This document shows positions 22,536-35,375 of a stretch of 64,000 bases of DNA, one piece after another; within the stretch, counting starts at the first letter, position 1; each line of letters opens with the position of its first letter. This stretch comes from Liolophura sinensis. Its lineage: Eukaryota > Mollusca > Polyplacophora > Chitonida > Chitonidae. The DNA lies in the NCBI RefSeq assembly GCF_032854445.1, contig NC_088301.1, positions 3,286,001 to 3,350,000 of the forward strand, given 5' to 3'. Under the pieces are notes generated by a model. That model worked only from the letters and a program-made list of their open reading frames with translations, was not told where the DNA came from and ran no database searches. Position numbers and translations under genes: made by a program.

Positions 22536-22541
22536 AATAAA
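22536..22541 (+). promoter_or_regulatory. Polyadenylation signal AATAAA of gene 2
   Basis: AATAAA, 17 nt after the stop. Confidence 0.4.
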
Positions 22542-23568
22542 CTATCACATATTTGCAATTTCGGTCAACATTTATACGCATTTAATATCTTTATTTCAAA
22601 AGGTGTTTTAGGCCGTAGTCAGAAATCCTTCTCATATACGATGTCGACCAACGACAGCAGTTTAACCAATCGGCGAAAGATGCCCACTCTTCTAAGAAAA
22701 CAAACCCATGTGCATTTTGCTCATTAACTTCCATGTACTGGTACGATAGCGTGGTAAAACTAGAGTAATTGCCATTGTCCCGACACTGTTGGTGTTGGTG
22801 TTGGTGTTGTATATAAGGCCCATGTTCCACAGCATTGTTGACATTTATTAGAACAATTCCACTGTATTCACGCCATATGTTAGAAAAGTGGGTCATTTGG
22901 TACAGAATTCAATGTAAAAATGAATAATTCAAATGCCTCCACAACAAACAAATTCAAGTATAACACATATAGCAATTACTGGAAACAAAAACGTACGTAA
23001 TAGATACATGTGTGTTGACGTTTACTCACTGGTATTAAGTTCTAAATTGGAGAGTTGGTAATAAATTCTGCTTTCTTGTGGTATACACTGTAGGCCAGTT
23101 TTAGAAAATCAGCTAAGCGGATAAATACCACAACGGTCCGAAGTCTCTAGCACCAAATTGTATAAGAAGATAGATATCTAGCCACTCTGAACTTTATGTA
23201 TCTCAGATTCCAAAAATGTGATTACTTTTTTCCACAAGAGCATATTTTGTGTCTTTTTGAAAAAAGTTTTCCTAAAAAAAAATAATCAGAATTGTGACTT
23301 AAATACAGAGGAAAACAGGTCAGATACAGATCTGAGTCTGCGATTTTACTGATTAGGGGGACTATAGACAGTGGATGGAAAAAAGTCGAATAATGTATAT
23401 ATGCTCCTGTAAAGTACCACAAACATCTGCTTATTTATAAATTAAGAGAAGCAAAGGCATTCCCAAATAGATCATGTCCTTAAAAAATTTTATAATTCCT
23501 TAATATAATTATTCGTTAAGAGATAGTAATTTTATAGCAATTATGAAGACAAATTAAAACTAAATTTA
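22542..23568. other. Intergenic flank, beta type, after gene 2
   Basis: Spacer nearly identical to 15996-17017 with nothing coding. A short GT-rich dinucleotide-like run (TTGGTGTTGGTG) lies at about 22790. Confidence 0.5.
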
Positions 23569-23833
23569 TTTATTGATTTATTTGATTGGTGTTTTACGCC
23601 GTACTCAAGAGTATTACACTTATACGACGGCGGCCAGCAGTGTGGTGGGTGGAAACCGGCAGAGCCCGGGGGAAACCTACGACAATCCGCAGGCTCCTGG
23701 CAAACCTTCCCACTTACGGCCGGAGAGGAAGCCAACATGAGCTGGACTTGAACTCACAGCGACCGCATTGGTGAGAGGCTCCTGGGTCATTGCTCTGCGC
23801 TAGCGCGCTAACCAGCTCAGCCACGGAGGCCCC
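23569..23833 (-). mobile_element. tRNA-derived SINE after gene 2
   Basis: The same insertion as at 17018-17284, with target duplications at 23556-23568 and 23834-23846. Confidence 0.85.
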
Positions 23834-24348
23834 AAAACTAAATTTAGCTTTCAAGTGTACAACGACACCTTACAATGTGGCATGCAGTGTAAACTACATT
23901 TTCTGACCTACGTAAGAGAAAGAAATTGTAGAAATATCCGCAAATAAATATGACATATGTCTACACGTATTTACGTGCTTTTCCTTTCTCGTAGCGTAAT
24001 AATAAGAATCAGGGGCTAAGGAAGTGTGAGCCGTGGTACATGTAGGTAACCTTTTAGTAACCGGTTAGTTTACTATTAATTTACCTCGTATCAGCCACCC
24101 GTACCTCCTCCCCCACCCCCACCTCCCCACAGAAATTGGATAATCGGCAAAAGAAATTCTATTTATTTGATTTGTGCTTTCGCCGTTCTCAGGAATAAGG
24201 CCATTGTTGAAACATATATAAAATATGAGGCTGCTTAATTTCGATACAATTTCCCCAGACAACACGAGCTTTTATGCAATACAGTGAACGGATTAAATAG
24301 AGTAACTATAAAACCGGCCAACTGGAAACTTAAATTTTCGAATCGAAG

Positions 24349-24770
24349 AAGTGACTTTGCCACAAGTCCCCAGTACAACTAAAGAATAGCAGTGTAACAT
24401 ACACTATATATATGCACTATAATTGTCGAACTGACATTGTGACTTTACCACAAGACCTCAGTACAACCAAAGAATAGCAGTCTTACATAATATATAGGCC
24501 TTTACATGGACGTTGTGACTTTACGACAAATCCTCAGTACAACCAAAGAACAGCAGTCTTACCTACTATATATACATGTACTATAATTGTCGAACTGACG
24601 TTGTGACTTTACGACAAGTGCTCAGTACATCCCAGAAATAGCAGTGTTACATACTATACATGGATGTACTATAATTGGCGAACTGACACTGTGACTTTAC
24701 CACAAGTCCACAGTACAACCAAAGAACAGCAGTGTTACATACTATACATACATGTACTGTAAGTGCTGGT
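24349..24770. repeat. 88-bp minisatellite upstream of gene 3
   Basis: About five units of the flank repeat, some shortened. The first unit (24358-24390) is the one truncated at the gene 2 deletion junction. Confidence 0.85.
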
Positions 24771-26317
24771 TTGAGACGTACAGCTGAAAGAACAAATAGC
24801 AAAGCTACGCAGAAATGAAAATCTGCCAATGAAAAAACGACTTCTGTGTATCGTAATACAAAATGCATGTATTTTCCAGAAACTAGTTCAAGAAGCACAG
24901 TTGAGAAAGAAAAATAAGTCTAGAGGAGACTTACTAACTCAGGTCAGCCAAAACTAAACTGCATACGTGATAAAACAGAATTTCAGCATTTTATTTACTT
25001 TTTATTTGGCCTTAATTACAATTGTCAGAAATCCTTAATCATAACCACGCCGTTCAGGAGACACAGACATCTAAGAATTATTTACTAATGTGGACTTGGT
25101 GACACTGAGCGACCGAGATCTCCGACAGCTTGCGGTCGTCTTCCTCCAAATTAGTACGGATCTCTTTATATGGGAGAAAGTAATCTGCCAAACGTCGGGT
25201 GTTTAGCCCGGGGAACTCAACTCTCTCCCTACCCCACACCCCACCCCACCCTCGCCCATAAAAGTGACGGCCATCGTGTAGGTGATCACTACTTAAATGT
25301 AATGTTAAACAATACTTAAACAAATAAAATTCTGTATTGTAGATGCAGACATAGGGCCTATATCTTGTATATACTACATTGACGTCACAAATACTCACTG
25401 TGTGCAATCCAGGTTTTCGCCACAATAATAAAGCTTCCCCCACTTCACAGAAAATGTGTCACTTCACTTCTTCCGTAATTACAGACTATAGATTAGTATT
25501 GGCAGATACAATAGTTGATGTGATCTTCTACTGTCTTTTATACTCTTTTTTGTCGTCTTTGAAATCGTATGAAGCTGCTAGAATATAGCATATTAATAGT
25601 CTACTAAACAGCACAAAATCTGGATATTTATTTTATATTACACTGCTCATTTGATGCATTTATTTACTGACATCGTTGATGTTTCACGTCGCTCCCATAA
25701 GTATCATTTACAGTACTGCGGTCAGCGGTGGGAGAAAACCGTCACCTTTTGTCAAGGAACTGTTTAGCCTATGACTGCAAACTGAAGGTACGCCGACTGG
25801 AGAAGAATTCGAATCCTCTACCACGGTGCAACAAACAATTGGTTTGCAGCATAAGATAGTCACTATCCTCCACTAAATTGGTGGATTTAAAGTTCTAACT
25901 GCTTATGATAAAGTTCTAACTGCTTATGACAATCACATCACTCAAAATGTGATACCTAATTGACATAAAATTAATAAAGGACAAAGCGTATCAACCTAGT
26001 ACTTTAAAAACGGACGAACGACATGTACGAGAGCTGGATTCGAGCTTGTGGCATCTGTAGATATACTTTAACCTCCATCGGAAGCCACGCTGTAGCAAAA
26101 TCAGGTAACGGCGGATTCACTAACACATATAAACAATGGTTACACAAGATATTGTGCTTGACTTCTTCTTTTCCAGTAACTATGCGTACTTTAACATCTT
26201 CTTACATCTCAGTCTGGCTATGAAGGGTAAATGTCTTTAATTTAAAATCGCCAATATATGGCAACAAATATTGTCAAAGTAGCTTTAAGCAACAATCGTT
26301 TTATTTATCCATTTAAA
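24771..26317. other. Spacer upstream of cassette I of gene 3
   Basis: Diverged counterpart of 2494-3704 and 40330-41873, without supported genes. Confidence 0.45.
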
Positions 26318-26324
26318 TATAAAG
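26318..26324 (+). promoter_or_regulatory. TATA box of cassette I (gene 3)
   Basis: TATAAAG in TTAAATATAAAGGGAGAC, 86 bp before the ATG. Confidence 0.6.
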
Positions 26325-26403
26325 GGAGACAACTACCCTGACGTTACCAGTCTGAAAAAGGTGGATTGGTTGACATTATGATCAAACGTAACTTCATCAA
26401 CAC

Positions 26404-26668
26404 ATGAACCTGGTCTTCCGCCATCATCTAGACAAAATGATTCCAGTGTCTGCTTTAGGCTTTGTCATCGCTGTTGTGTTTGTTCAGCAGGTCTGTTTCA
26501 TTAGTCGACGGCTTTCGGCAATGTCATTTTTAACTAAGCTTTCCCTATTTATTCACGCTAACAACAACTACAGAAAGTTCTGTTTTCTTAACTCGTTAGG
26601 CTAATCAGTTCGACCTGCTACACACTGTCAAACTATTGTGTTTGTCAGATTTTAGCCACCACGGATCA
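26404..26668 (+). pseudogene. First-exon cassette type I of gene 3: intact exon 1, broken exon 2
   Basis: Exon 1 (26404-26490) is fully open: MNLVFRHHLDKMIPVSALGF followed by VIAVVFVQQ, a 29-residue signal peptide with donor CAG|GTCTGT. Exon 2 starts at 26649 (ATTTTAGCCACCACGG), but after about 20 nt a deletion removes its end and its donor. This is the reverse of genes 1 and 4, where exon 2 survives and exon 1 has a stop. Confidence 0.6.
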
Positions 26669-26824
26669 AGTAGGATCGTGTTGTGGGAATAATGAACTTG
26701 GGGATTGGGTTCTGTAACATGTGTATGAACTATCAAGACTTGCTGTCAGACAGATCAGAGACTGGGCTGATCATGTTACAGTCGTAGGGCATGATATTAT
26801 ATTTCATCTGCAGAACTCGTGATC

Positions 26825-27345
26825 AGGGTAAAGCAGGGCTATTTAACATGGCTTAAGTAATAAAGTTACCCTTTCTGTAGTTGTATACTGTGAATCTGTG
26901 TGATTTTAATAGTCATCTGGAAAACTAGGATCACGTTTCACTTATGCTTCTTTCGGAAATATTACGTTTTTCTGTGTGCTCTTCTGGACATACAACTGTT
27001 CTAGCACTAAGACAATCTACATATCTGCCCCTCTCAATATATAAATTCCCTCTGTAACAGTATGCTTCAGATATATCTTACTGCCTGCCCCTCCCGGCAC
27101 AAAGAAGGAATACATAGTCATAGAGTATGTTGCTGATATCAGCGGGTTAATATGAACGTCCTCCAGTGACCCGTTCTCATTGTTGAATGAGCTTCGTTCA
27201 CTTATTTTGTGACTAGTGATATTCTGTCTTTCTCACTGTGTAACTTACCTGAAAATGGCAGCGCTTTAAATTATTTTTTTGTAGTTTGAACAAAGCCGGA
27301 TTTTGGATTAAAATGCATAGTGTGCATTATTTTTGGTACTTCTAA
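26825..27345. other. Spacer between cassettes I and II of gene 3, 5' part
   Basis: No supported gene. Counterpart of 4218-4700. Confidence 0.45.
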
Positions 27346-27610
27346 ATTTCCATAGATCACACCGTAGCAAATATATTACACTTGCAATGTTTACATCGTG
27401 TCAGGTGTATTAAATTGGCACCGTTCAAACTGTACTAGATGTATTAAATTGGCGCTGTTTATACCATATTGGATTTATTAAATTGCCGCTGTTAATTCTG
27501 TGCTAGATGTATTTAATTGCCGCTGTCTATATTGTACTCGATATTCCAAATTGGCGCTGTTTACACTGTACTAGATGTTTTAAATTGGTGATGTATTACA
27601 TCATAAAAAA
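27346..27610. repeat. 34-bp minisatellite between the gene 3 cassettes
   Basis: About seven degenerate units around TACTAGATGTATTAAATTGG. It is the same family as the arrays in intron 3 of gene 3. Genes 1 and 4 keep only two or three units here. Confidence 0.75.
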
Positions 27611-28525
27611 TCTGATCTGTATCTCATAGTCTCAGCCTAATATTAGTTGTGCTATGTTCTAGGTACTGTCTTTAAGAAGAGGGTAACCCAAGATAGAGCA
27701 ACAAATAAAGATATTTACAGAAAAATCAATTTTTTTGATAAGCAAACTAACGTTCCTTGATGAATTTTCTACCATCAGTATAGTGTGGACCTCTTAAAAG
27801 ATGCTTTGCCTGGGCACTTTTCCATCCACCATAAAAGTGATGGCCATAGTGAACACGTTTTGAGTGTCACGTTTAGCAACAATTAAACAAATAACACTGT
27901 ATATTGTACAAGCATATATTTCATATACTAGATTGGCATAACAAATATTGTGTGTAATTCAGGTTTTGTGCACAATAATAAAAAATGAGACGGTCATCAC
28001 AGACATCACCGGAGGTCTGGATATTTTTGTTAAATTACACTATTCATTTGATACATTTACTTGATACTCATATCGTTGTTTCACGCCACTCTCAACAGTT
28101 GTTAGCTACTCTATTGCGGTCGGGTTAACGGATATGGGGAGGTAAACAGAGATCGTAGGAAACCATCGTCCTTTCTTAAGAAATTTTAAGAATTGCTTAG
28201 CAGCAATAGATTGCATCCGCGCTTCCATGGTTCAAAATGTAATTCTTAATTAACAGAACCCTAGCAATTGACAAAACTGGCGCCCATCGCCGTATGAACC
28301 CAGTACTTTAAAGACGAGTCAGTGATAACGGCGGATCACTAACACATAAACAAAGGTCACCGGTATGAAAGACTGTGCATAAATTCTTTTTTCCCAATAA
28401 CTACACGTACCTTTACATCTCCTTGCATTTCAGACTGACCACGTAAGGTAAAAAAAATCGCAGATATATGGCAGCACTTTTGTAGAAGTAGGTTTAAACA
28501 ACAATAATTTATTCATTCATTCAAA
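27611..28525. other. Spacer upstream of cassette II of gene 3
   Basis: No supported gene. It contains the uninterrupted equivalent of the retrotransposon target near 28345. Confidence 0.45.
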
Positions 28526-28532
28526 TATAAAG
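28526..28532 (+). promoter_or_regulatory. TATA box of cassette II (gene 3)
   Basis: TATAAAG in CAAATATAAAGGGAGACC, 73 bp before the ATG. Confidence 0.65.
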
Positions 28533-28598
28533 GGAGACCACTACACTGACGTTGCAATCTGACAGAGGTCGGTCTGTTCAGACGCATGCTATCAACAC

Positions 28599-28897
28599 AT
28601 GAAGCTGGATATCCGCCCTCATCTAGAGAAAATGATGACAATCTCTGCTTTAGGTTTTGTCATCGCTGCTGTGTTTGCTGTGCAGGTCTGTTCCACTTGT
28701 CTACCTCTGTAAGCAATGTCATGTTCATCTGAACTTTCTCTATTTATTCACGCTAACACCAACTATAGAGAGTTTTTTTCTCTTTCCCCATTAGGCTAAT
28801 CTGTTTAGCCTGCTACGATAAGTTACATGCTTTTCTTGTTGTCTTTCTCAGATCTCAGCCACCACAGATCATGGACAGTTGTCTCCCAAGGAAATAG
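28599..28897 (+). CDS. Gene 3 exons 1-2, cassette II
   Basis: Exon 1 (28599-28685) encodes MKLDIRPHLEKM plus a hydrophobic core (ISALGFVIAAVFAV), a signal peptide of 29 residues. Exon 2 (28852-28897) is ISATTDHGQLSPKEI plus one base, donor AG|GTAAGG. The intron is 166 bp. The frame continues open beyond the donor to 29106. Confidence 0.75.
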
Positions 28898-29039
28898 GTA
28901 AGGAAAATTGCCTCCGTGTTGTTGGAGTAATGAACTTGGGGTTTGGGTTCTGTAAAACGTGTATGAACATTGAAGACTTGGTACAGAGTACAGTAATGCT
29001 AGATCCCAGAATTGTTTCGTATTTTTGTGGAACCACAAC

Positions 29040-29710
29040 ACCAATAGCTATGTGGAATAGAGGGAAGGTTGTTTATGGAATAGACGGAAGGTTGTGCATG
29101 GAATAGAGGGAATCTGCTTTATGGAATAGAGGGAAAGTTGTGTATGGAATTTTGAAATTCCATGAAATTTGTTGATGAAATACAGGCAAGGTTGTGTATG
29201 GAGTAGAGGGAAGGTTGTGTTTAAAATAGAGGGTAGGTTGTTTGTGGAATAGAGGGAAGGTTGTTTATCGGATAGAGGGAAGGTTGTTGATGGAATAGAG
29301 TGAATCTGGTTTATGGAATAGAGGGTACGTTATCTATGGAATAGAGGGGAGCTTGTTTATGCAATAGAGGGTACGTTATCTATGGAAGAGAGGGGAGCTT
29401 GTTTATGAAATAGGGGGAAGCTTATTTATGGATTAGAAGGTAGACAGTTTATGGAATAGAGGGTAGACTGTTTATGGAATAGAGGGTAGACTGTTTATGG
29501 AATAGAGGGTAGAGTGTTTATGGAATATAGGGTAGACTGTTTATGGAATAGAGGGAATCTGGTTTATGGAATAGAGACCACGGGAATCCGATTGAGAGGG
29601 AATTTTTTTCTGGAATAGACGGAAGGTGGTTTTTTGAATGCAGGGAAGGTTGTTTGTGTTATAGAGGAAATCTGGTTTAGGGAATAGAGGGAAGGTTGTT
29701 TATGCTGACG
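29040..29710. repeat. 23-bp minisatellite in intron 2 of gene 3
   Basis: About 28 units of TTTATGGAATAGAGGGAAGG type, with a subfamily reading GGGTAGACTG at 29450-29540. Confidence 0.85.
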
Positions 29711-30789
29711 GATAGCAAAGGTGTTTTCCGCGAGTATGTATGTCAGCGTAGTATCCCTGGCATAGAACTCTAGCAAATCCTCTCTACCTCATTTTATCTC
29801 AGAAAACTGCGTCCCACATTAAGATCACGGTAGTTCAACACTGTTGGCGAGTTTCCAAGCTGCAACACAGATTACAGACTTAGTTAGGCATAGCACCTGG
29901 GCCCATATTTATCAAGCCACTTTAGACTTAAGTCATCAATTGCGAGGGCAATCCAATAAATCCAGTCCTAAACAGGAAAGAACTCAAACTGTGGTTAATA
30001 TATTATTCTGTTGTACAGAATCATTAAAAATGTTAAACTTCACAAAGCAAAGCATTATAGTCGTAGCTGTGTTTGAATTTTAGACTTAAATGTTAAGATA
30101 AGTTAAATGTAGGCCCTGTTTTTCTATTTTCCATCAGCTGCAAAGGACGTAAAACTTGTTAATATGACTATATAACCTAATTAAATCAATGAAAAACAGC
30201 TTCCGTGGTGGTAACTTGTGAAACAGTCTGATTTTACAATATGGGTTAACTCAAGAGCAACAAGATATTACTAGTCATCTGGAAAACTAGCGTCAAGTTT
30301 CATTTCTGTTTCATTTGTACGTTGTACGCTTTTTCTATTTTCCGTAACACTCAATCTCGCCTGTTTTCAGGTAACAGGTGTTCTTTTCTGCACCTACATC
30401 TTAATACCCTTAGACTGTAGATTTACTCTTTAGCAAAGTTTAAAGTCTTTCTCGTGTAACAGGTTGAGTATTATAACACATTAGTCCAATCTTGTCAATC
30501 TTCAAAACTGATATCCAAGTAACATTATACGAACAAACCATACCTGTGTTCTTCTGTTCTTACATCTGCATTCCTGTTACACTACAGATAAATCATACGT
30601 GGACTCTATTGAACATACAACTTAACTGTTCTAACAATAAAGACAATCCGTACGTGTACTCTGCTCAAAATACAATTCCCCCCTGTAACATTACAAATAA
30701 ACCAAACGCGTACACCTCTGAGCACCCATATATGTATTATACCACAACACTAGAGCGAAATCATAAGTCTCTTCTTCTGCTATTTTTTA
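29711..30789. other. Intron 2 of gene 3, unique part
   Basis: Diverged counterpart of 6871-7934, with no supported exon. Confidence 0.45.
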
Positions 30790-31010
30790 CTTATTTATTT
30801 GAATGGTGTTTTACGCCGTACTCCAGAAGTATGCTGCTAAGACACCGGGCATAGTCAGCAAGCCGCCTATGACCATCCGCAAGTTTCTGACAGACATTCC
30901 GACATTCGGTCAGAGAGGAAGCCAGTGTGATCAGGTCTTACACAGACCGCATTGGTGAGATGCTCTCGAGTCACTGCGCCGCCCTGGCACACCAACCACC
31001 TAAGTCAGTC
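30790..31010 (-). mobile_element. Old degenerate SINE in intron 2 of gene 3
   Basis: GGTGTTTTACGCCGTACTCC at the left and CACTGCGCCGCCCTGGCAC at the right. Same insertion point as in genes 1 and 4. Confidence 0.65.
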
Positions 31011-31029
31011 TATCTCTCTTACACATTCA

Positions 31030-31440
31030 CCCCTAGTTACAATACAGATAAATATTACGTGTTCTCTTCTCAACACACAATATCAGAGTTCAAACACACG
31101 AGACAAACGTATACTCTTTTCAACATATAACTTCAACCCTGTCACGCTACAGACTAACCGCACAATTGTCACATTGTAGACCATACATGCATTCATCTAA
31201 ACGCACAACTTCACTCTGTAACACTAGGAAGTATACATGTATTCTTCCAAACATACAACTTTGCTCTGTAACCCTACAGACAAAGGATACGTGTATTCCT
31301 CTGGAGATAAAGCTCCATTCTGTGACATTATAGACAAAGGATACGTGTATTCTTCTCAGCCTACAACCTTGCTCTGTATTACTTCAAACAAAGATACAGG
31401 TGTACTCCTGTACATACAGCTTCACTTCTGTAACACTACA
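31030..31440. repeat. 54-bp minisatellite in intron 2 of gene 3, short version
   Basis: About seven units of the GGATACGTGTATTC repeat, against about twenty in genes 1 and 4. Confidence 0.75.
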
Positions 31441-31883
31441 TTCTTCTACTCTAAACTCTTCGCCACTGTGACACTATAAACACGATAGATGTAAGCTACT
31501 CTTGTGCACACCCAGGATCCCGGCTCTTGTAGACACGCCATAAACATAGAATACACTGCTGAGCCTTTTATGTAACATTACAAACTGTTTGTTACTGTAT
31601 TGTAATGCGCTTAAATTGTTCAATTATTTGACATTACCTACAGACTATACACATATACCTTGCATTTGATCGGACACAAACTGAAAATCATTTGTGTGCA
31701 AAAAAGCATTAATTGATCACTAGCCTTTTTCCGAAGAGCCAACATTCCCTGAGCACCACAGACACAAACTGAACAGACGTGGAATACAGTTCATGACGCT
31801 GTCAGTATGTCCAAATGCAAGCTTTATCTGCGATCAGTATTTGATTTCTTCATGCTATTCAGTTTCAGTGCTTGTACTTTCAG

Positions 31884-31993
31884 GATGTTGTAGAGATCAT
31901 TGTGGACTTCCGGGTCGGGATGGACGAGACGGACGGGACGGTATTCAGGGACCGTATGGACCACCTGGGTCCCCGGGAGAGAAGGGTCCTCCT
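31884..31993 (+). CDS. Gene 3 exon 3: Cys knot and collagen triplets, intact
   Basis: 110 nt. CCRDHC then GLP GRD GRD GRD GIQ GPY GPP GSP GEK GPP, ten uninterrupted triplets. The next exon continues with Gly. This is the only copy of the exon in the window with the expected length. The acceptor is TTTCAG and the donor CCT|GTAAGC. Confidence 0.9.
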
Positions 31994-32514
31994 GTAAGCG
32001 TTCCGAGCATGGGTAGCTTTACTTTTTCAGTCAGTTTAATTTAACAGAAAGGAAAGTAGATATGACTCTACCACCTTAGATGCTGGATGAAGCGGTGATG
32101 TCAATTGTGATAGTCAAGTGCCACCCTTGTCAGCCGTATGATCAACGACATTATCAAACCCACTAAACCATTAATGCATGTCCAGTGAAAGGTACAACCG
32201 TACTTGACAAAGACAACGGAACTTTACTAAGATAAAAATTCCACAGCCAGCACAATTTCGGTAAAAGCAAATAGTCGCTATTCCAACAGTTTCGGGTACT
32301 GGTATATAATATCCTTCCCTCATACCCTCCACCACTCAAAATAAAGAAAAGCATTGTCATCGCTGAATCAGCTTCCGTCACTTATTTTATGATCAGTTCT
32401 TTTTCCATGTGTAACTTGCCTGAAAATGGCAGCGCCTAAAACTAACTTTGTTAGTTTAAACAAAAGGAGATTTTTTTTATTAAAATTTAAACGTTTACCT
32501 TTTTGCACCCGGTA

Positions 32515-33765
32515 ACGTACCACTTAAATTAACGCTGTTCATACTGTGCTAGGTGTATTGAATTGCCGCTGTCCATACTGTACTAGATGTATCAAATTGG
32601 CACTGTTCATACTGTAAAGGATGTATTAAATTGACGCTGTTCATACTGTACTAGATGTATCAAATTGGCGCTGTTCATGCTGCACTAAATATATTAAATT
32701 GGCACTGTTCATACTGTACAAGATGTATTAAATTGACGCTGTCCATACTGTACTAGATGTATCAAATTGGCGCTGTTAAATTCACGTTGTTCATACTGTA
32801 CCAGATATATTAATTGGCGCTGTTTATACTTTACTAGAAGTATTCAATTGACGCTGTTTATACCGTGCTAGATGTATTAGTTTAGATCTGTTCATATTCC
32901 ACAAGATGCATTACACTGACGCTGTACTAATACACTGTACTAGATATATAAACACATCAGTTGTGCTAAGTTACTGTCTTTAAAAGCCCCTGTTTACGTA
33001 CAACCCGGCAACGTACCACTGTTTACGTCGTGTCATATGTATTAAATTGGCGGTGTTCATACTGCACAAGGCGGACTCCGTGGCTCAGTTGGTTAGCGCG
33101 CTAGCGCAGCGCAATGACCCAGGAGTCTCTCACCAATGCGGTCGCTGTGAGTTCAAGTCCAGCTCACGCTGGCTTCCTCTCCGGCCGTACGTGGGAAGGA
33201 ATGCCAGCAATCTGCGGATGGTCATGGGTTTCCCCCGGGCTCTGCGCGGTTTCCACTCACCATAATGCTGGCCGCCGTCGTATAGGTGAAATATTCTTAA
33301 GTACGGCGTAAAACACCAAAATCAAAAAAAAAATCAAAACATACTGCACAAGATGCATTCAAGTGGCACTGTTCATACTTTACTAGATGTATTAAATTGA
33401 CGTTGTTTATACTGTACTACATGCTTTAAATTGGCGCTGTCCATATTGTACTAGATGTATCAAACTGGCGCTGTTCATGCTGCACAAGATGCACTAATAT
33501 GGCACTGTTTGTACTGTACTAGATGTATTAAATCTGTATTAAAAGATGTATTAAATTGACGCTCTCCATACTGTACTAGATGTATCAAATTGGCGCTGTT
33601 AAATTTGCGCTGTTCATACTGTACCAGATATATTAATTGGCGCTGTTTATACCCTACTAGAAGTATTCAACTGACGCTATTTATACCGTACTAGATGTAT
33701 CAAATTGGCTCTGTTCATATTCTACAAGATGCATTACACTGGCGCTGTACTGATATACTGTACTA
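32515..33765. repeat. 34-bp minisatellite in intron 3 of gene 3, split by a SINE
   Basis: Units of about 34 bp (CTGTTCATACTGTACTAGAT, GTATTAAATTGGCG). About 13 lie at 32515-32960 and about 12 at 33340-33765. A SINE sits between, and the stretch around it (32945-33060 and 33720-33830) also repeats in larger form. Genes 1 and 4 lack this array in intron 3. Confidence 0.85.
33071..33339 (+). mobile_element. Young tRNA-derived SINE in intron 3 of gene 3
   Basis: A near-complete element. A box TGGCTCAGTTGG is at 33081-33092 and a B box (GAGTTCAAGTCC) at about 33149-33160. The body ends in GTACGGCGTAAAACACC and an A-rich tail. Thirteen-bp target duplications CATACTGCACAAG lie at 33058-33070 and 33340-33352. 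It inserted into a unit of the 34-bp minisatellite. It is the same family as 17018-17284 but in the opposite orientation. Confidence 0.9.
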
Positions 33766-33867
33766 GATATATAAAAACATCAGTTGTGCTATGTTACTGT
33801 CTTTAAAAGCCCCTATTTACGTACAACAAAAACAGAAACCTTTACATCAAAATCATTTTTTTGATAG

Positions 33868-34057
33868 GGACAGTCCTTCTTTATGGAGTCCAGTCAGGAG
33901 AAGACTTTAAACATCTTAACAGAGAAGATAGCTGCCATGGTCGCCCAGGAAGTCAAGCGGACATGTCCTGTAAAGTATAAGGGGGAGGACTTGACAGTAG
34001 AGGGAAGGGTTCGTTCTGGCTCCTCCTCCAGAGAAAACACACAACAGACAGACATAG
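33868..34057 (+). CDS. Gene 3 exon 4: charged linker
   Basis: 190 nt after acceptor TTTGATAG. It starts GQSFFMESSQEKTLNILTEK and ends ENTQQTDI, with donor AG|GTGAGTCTG intact. Compared with gene 1 there are several substitutions but no indel. Confidence 0.8.
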
Positions 34058-34079
34058 GTGAGTCTGTGTGTAAATACGT

Positions 34080-35375
34080 CAACAGTGGGTTTGCACTAAA
34101 ACACAAAACTGTCGAAAACACAAAACTATCTAAAACACTAAAACACAAAACTGTCTGGCGCAGGTGGGTCTGTCTGTAACACATCAACAGTGGGGCTGCA
34201 CTAAAACACAAAACTGTCTGGCCTGGTTGAGTCGTTAACGTTAACAGTGAAATTCCACCAAAACACAGTACAGTCTAGACTATCTGAATCTCTCTGTAAT
34301 TAATCAACAGTGGGGTTACACTTGAACACAAAACAGTCTGGCCTGTGTGAGTTAGTCTGTAATACATTAACAGTGGGGTTACACCTGGACACAAAACAGT
34401 CTGGCCTGGGTGAGTTAGTCTGTAATACATTAACAGTGGGGTTACACCTGGACACAAAACAGTCTGGCCTGGGTGAGTTAGTCTGTAATACATTAACAGT
34501 GGGGTTACACTTGAACACAAAACAATCTGGCCTGGGTGAGTTAGTCTGTAAAACATTAACAGTGGGGTTACACCTGGACACAAAACAGTCTGGCCTGGGT
34601 GAGTTAGTCTGTAATACATCAGCAGTGGGGTTACACCTGGACACAAAACAGTCTGACCTTGGTGAGTCCGTCTGTAAAACATTAACAGTGGGGTTACACC
34701 TGGACACAAAACAGTCTGGCCTGTGTGAGTTCGCCTGTAATACATCAGCAGTGGAGTTGTAGCTGAACACAAAACAGTCTGGGTGAGTCTGCGTGCAATA
34801 CATCATCAGTGGAGTTCCACCTGAACACAAAACAATCTGGCCTGGGTGAGTCCGTTTGTAATACAGCATCAGTGGAGTTACACCTGAATACAAAACAGTC
34901 AGGCCTGGGTGAGTCTGCGTGCAATACATCATCATGGAGTTATACCTGAATACCAAACGGTCTGTACTAGTTGGGCGGGTCTGTAATACATCAGCAGTGG
35001 AGTTACACCTAAACACAAAACTATCTGACCTGGGTGAGTCTGCCTGTAATATATCAACAGTGGAGTTACACCTGAATACCAAACGGTCTGGCCTAGTTGA
35101 GTCCGTCTGTAATACATCAACAGTGCACTTACACCTGAACACGAAACAGTCCGGACTGGATGAGTCTGCCCGTAATACATCAACAGTTGAGTTACACCTT
35201 AATACAAAACGGTCTGGCCTAGGTGGGTCTGTCTGTAATACATTAGCAGTGGAGTTGCACCTGAACACAAAACAGTCTGGCCTGGGTGAGTCTCGTCTGT
35301 AATACATCAGCAGTGGAGTTACACCTTAATACAAAACAGTCTGGCCTAGGTGTAATGCATCATCTGTGGAGTTGG
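34080..35375. repeat. 63-bp minisatellite in intron 4 of gene 3
   Basis: About 20 units. Most of the first ten read CTGGGTGAGTTAGTCTGTAA, keeping a strong donor-like core. The 335-codon minus-strand frame (34300-35307) and the plus-strand frames are repeat artefacts. Confidence 0.9.

Noticed and set aside
33071..33160. Possible tRNA gene
   Set aside because: It has A and B boxes but continues into a 270-bp element with target duplications, so it is a SINE head.
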